DNA of 5,799 nt from Methanobacteriota archaeon (lineage in GTDB: Archaea > Halobacteriota > Methanosarcinia > Methanosarcinales > Methanoperedenaceae). The DNA lies in contig JAHIFK010000219.1 in NCBI GenBank assembly GCA_018900975.1, positions 1 to 5,799 on the forward strand, read 5' to 3'. The position numbers were made by a program, and so were the translations under genes. A model generated the notes under the pieces. It saw only the letters and a program-made list of their open reading frames with translations, did not search any database and was not told where the DNA came from. This document shows, piece after piece, positions 5,756-5,799 of the stretch; position 1 is the stretch's first letter; each line of letters begins with the position of its first letter.

Positions 5756-5799
5756 TCATTTAAACTTTGAAAAATACTCATCTATCTCAGGTCTTAATT
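5756..5799 (-). CDS. C-terminal end of an unidentified gene, cut by the window edge
   Basis: The minus strand is open from the window edge to a TGA at 5758-5756 and would encode 13 residues ending PEIDEYFSKFK. The other two frames close with stops near the edge. The composition and the 19-base spacing to the 74-residue gene fit the tail of an upstream operon partner. The fragment is too short to identify or to exclude chance. Confidence 0.35.
   Translation of the reverse strand, partial: LRPEIDEYFSKFK

Overview
The window looks archaeal and euryarchaeal, most likely from a methanogen or ANME-type lineage. The evidence is an RNA polymerase subunit K gene followed directly by archaeal uS2, a Memo-family gene, a PAC2-type proteasome-assembly protein, a DUF473-like protein typical of methanogens, TATA-like promoter elements, GGTGA-type Shine-Dalgarno sites and a poly-T terminator. 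The species cannot be fixed from sequence reading alone. A Methanosarcinales or Methanoperedens-like source is my inference.

Left block (1-2938, plus strand): rpoK, rps2 and the Memo gene are packed within a few to about fifteen bases of each other and form one information-processing operon. A 97-base gap with a TATA-like element then starts a second operon, made of a PAC2-family protein with a C-terminal HbYX-like tail and a tightly coupled DUF473-like protein. A run of eight T closes it.

Middle (2939-3930): an AT-rich stretch carries a 51-residue zinc-ribbon gene too short for many gene callers. Facing it on the minus strand are two small unrecognised genes joined by a TGATG overlap. The first of them has no ATG, GTG or TTG near its apparent start. 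It does have a TATA box, a Shine-Dalgarno sequence and an in-frame ATT, all correctly spaced.

Right block (3926-5799, minus strand): a 493-residue Rsm22/METTL17-like methyltransferase carries a SAM motif, a cysteine cluster and an OB-like tail. A short tandem repeat (GAACGCAGAT units) lies just upstream of its start. Beyond it is an AT-rich 74-residue gene of unknown function and the last codons of another gene cut by the window edge.

Overall theme: transcription, ribosome and protein quality control, with small accessory genes filling the gaps. No transposon, CRISPR array, tRNA or rRNA was seen. The most interesting places are the small two-gene minus-strand operon, the HbYX tail, the zinc-ribbon gene and the repeat-flanked AT-rich genes.
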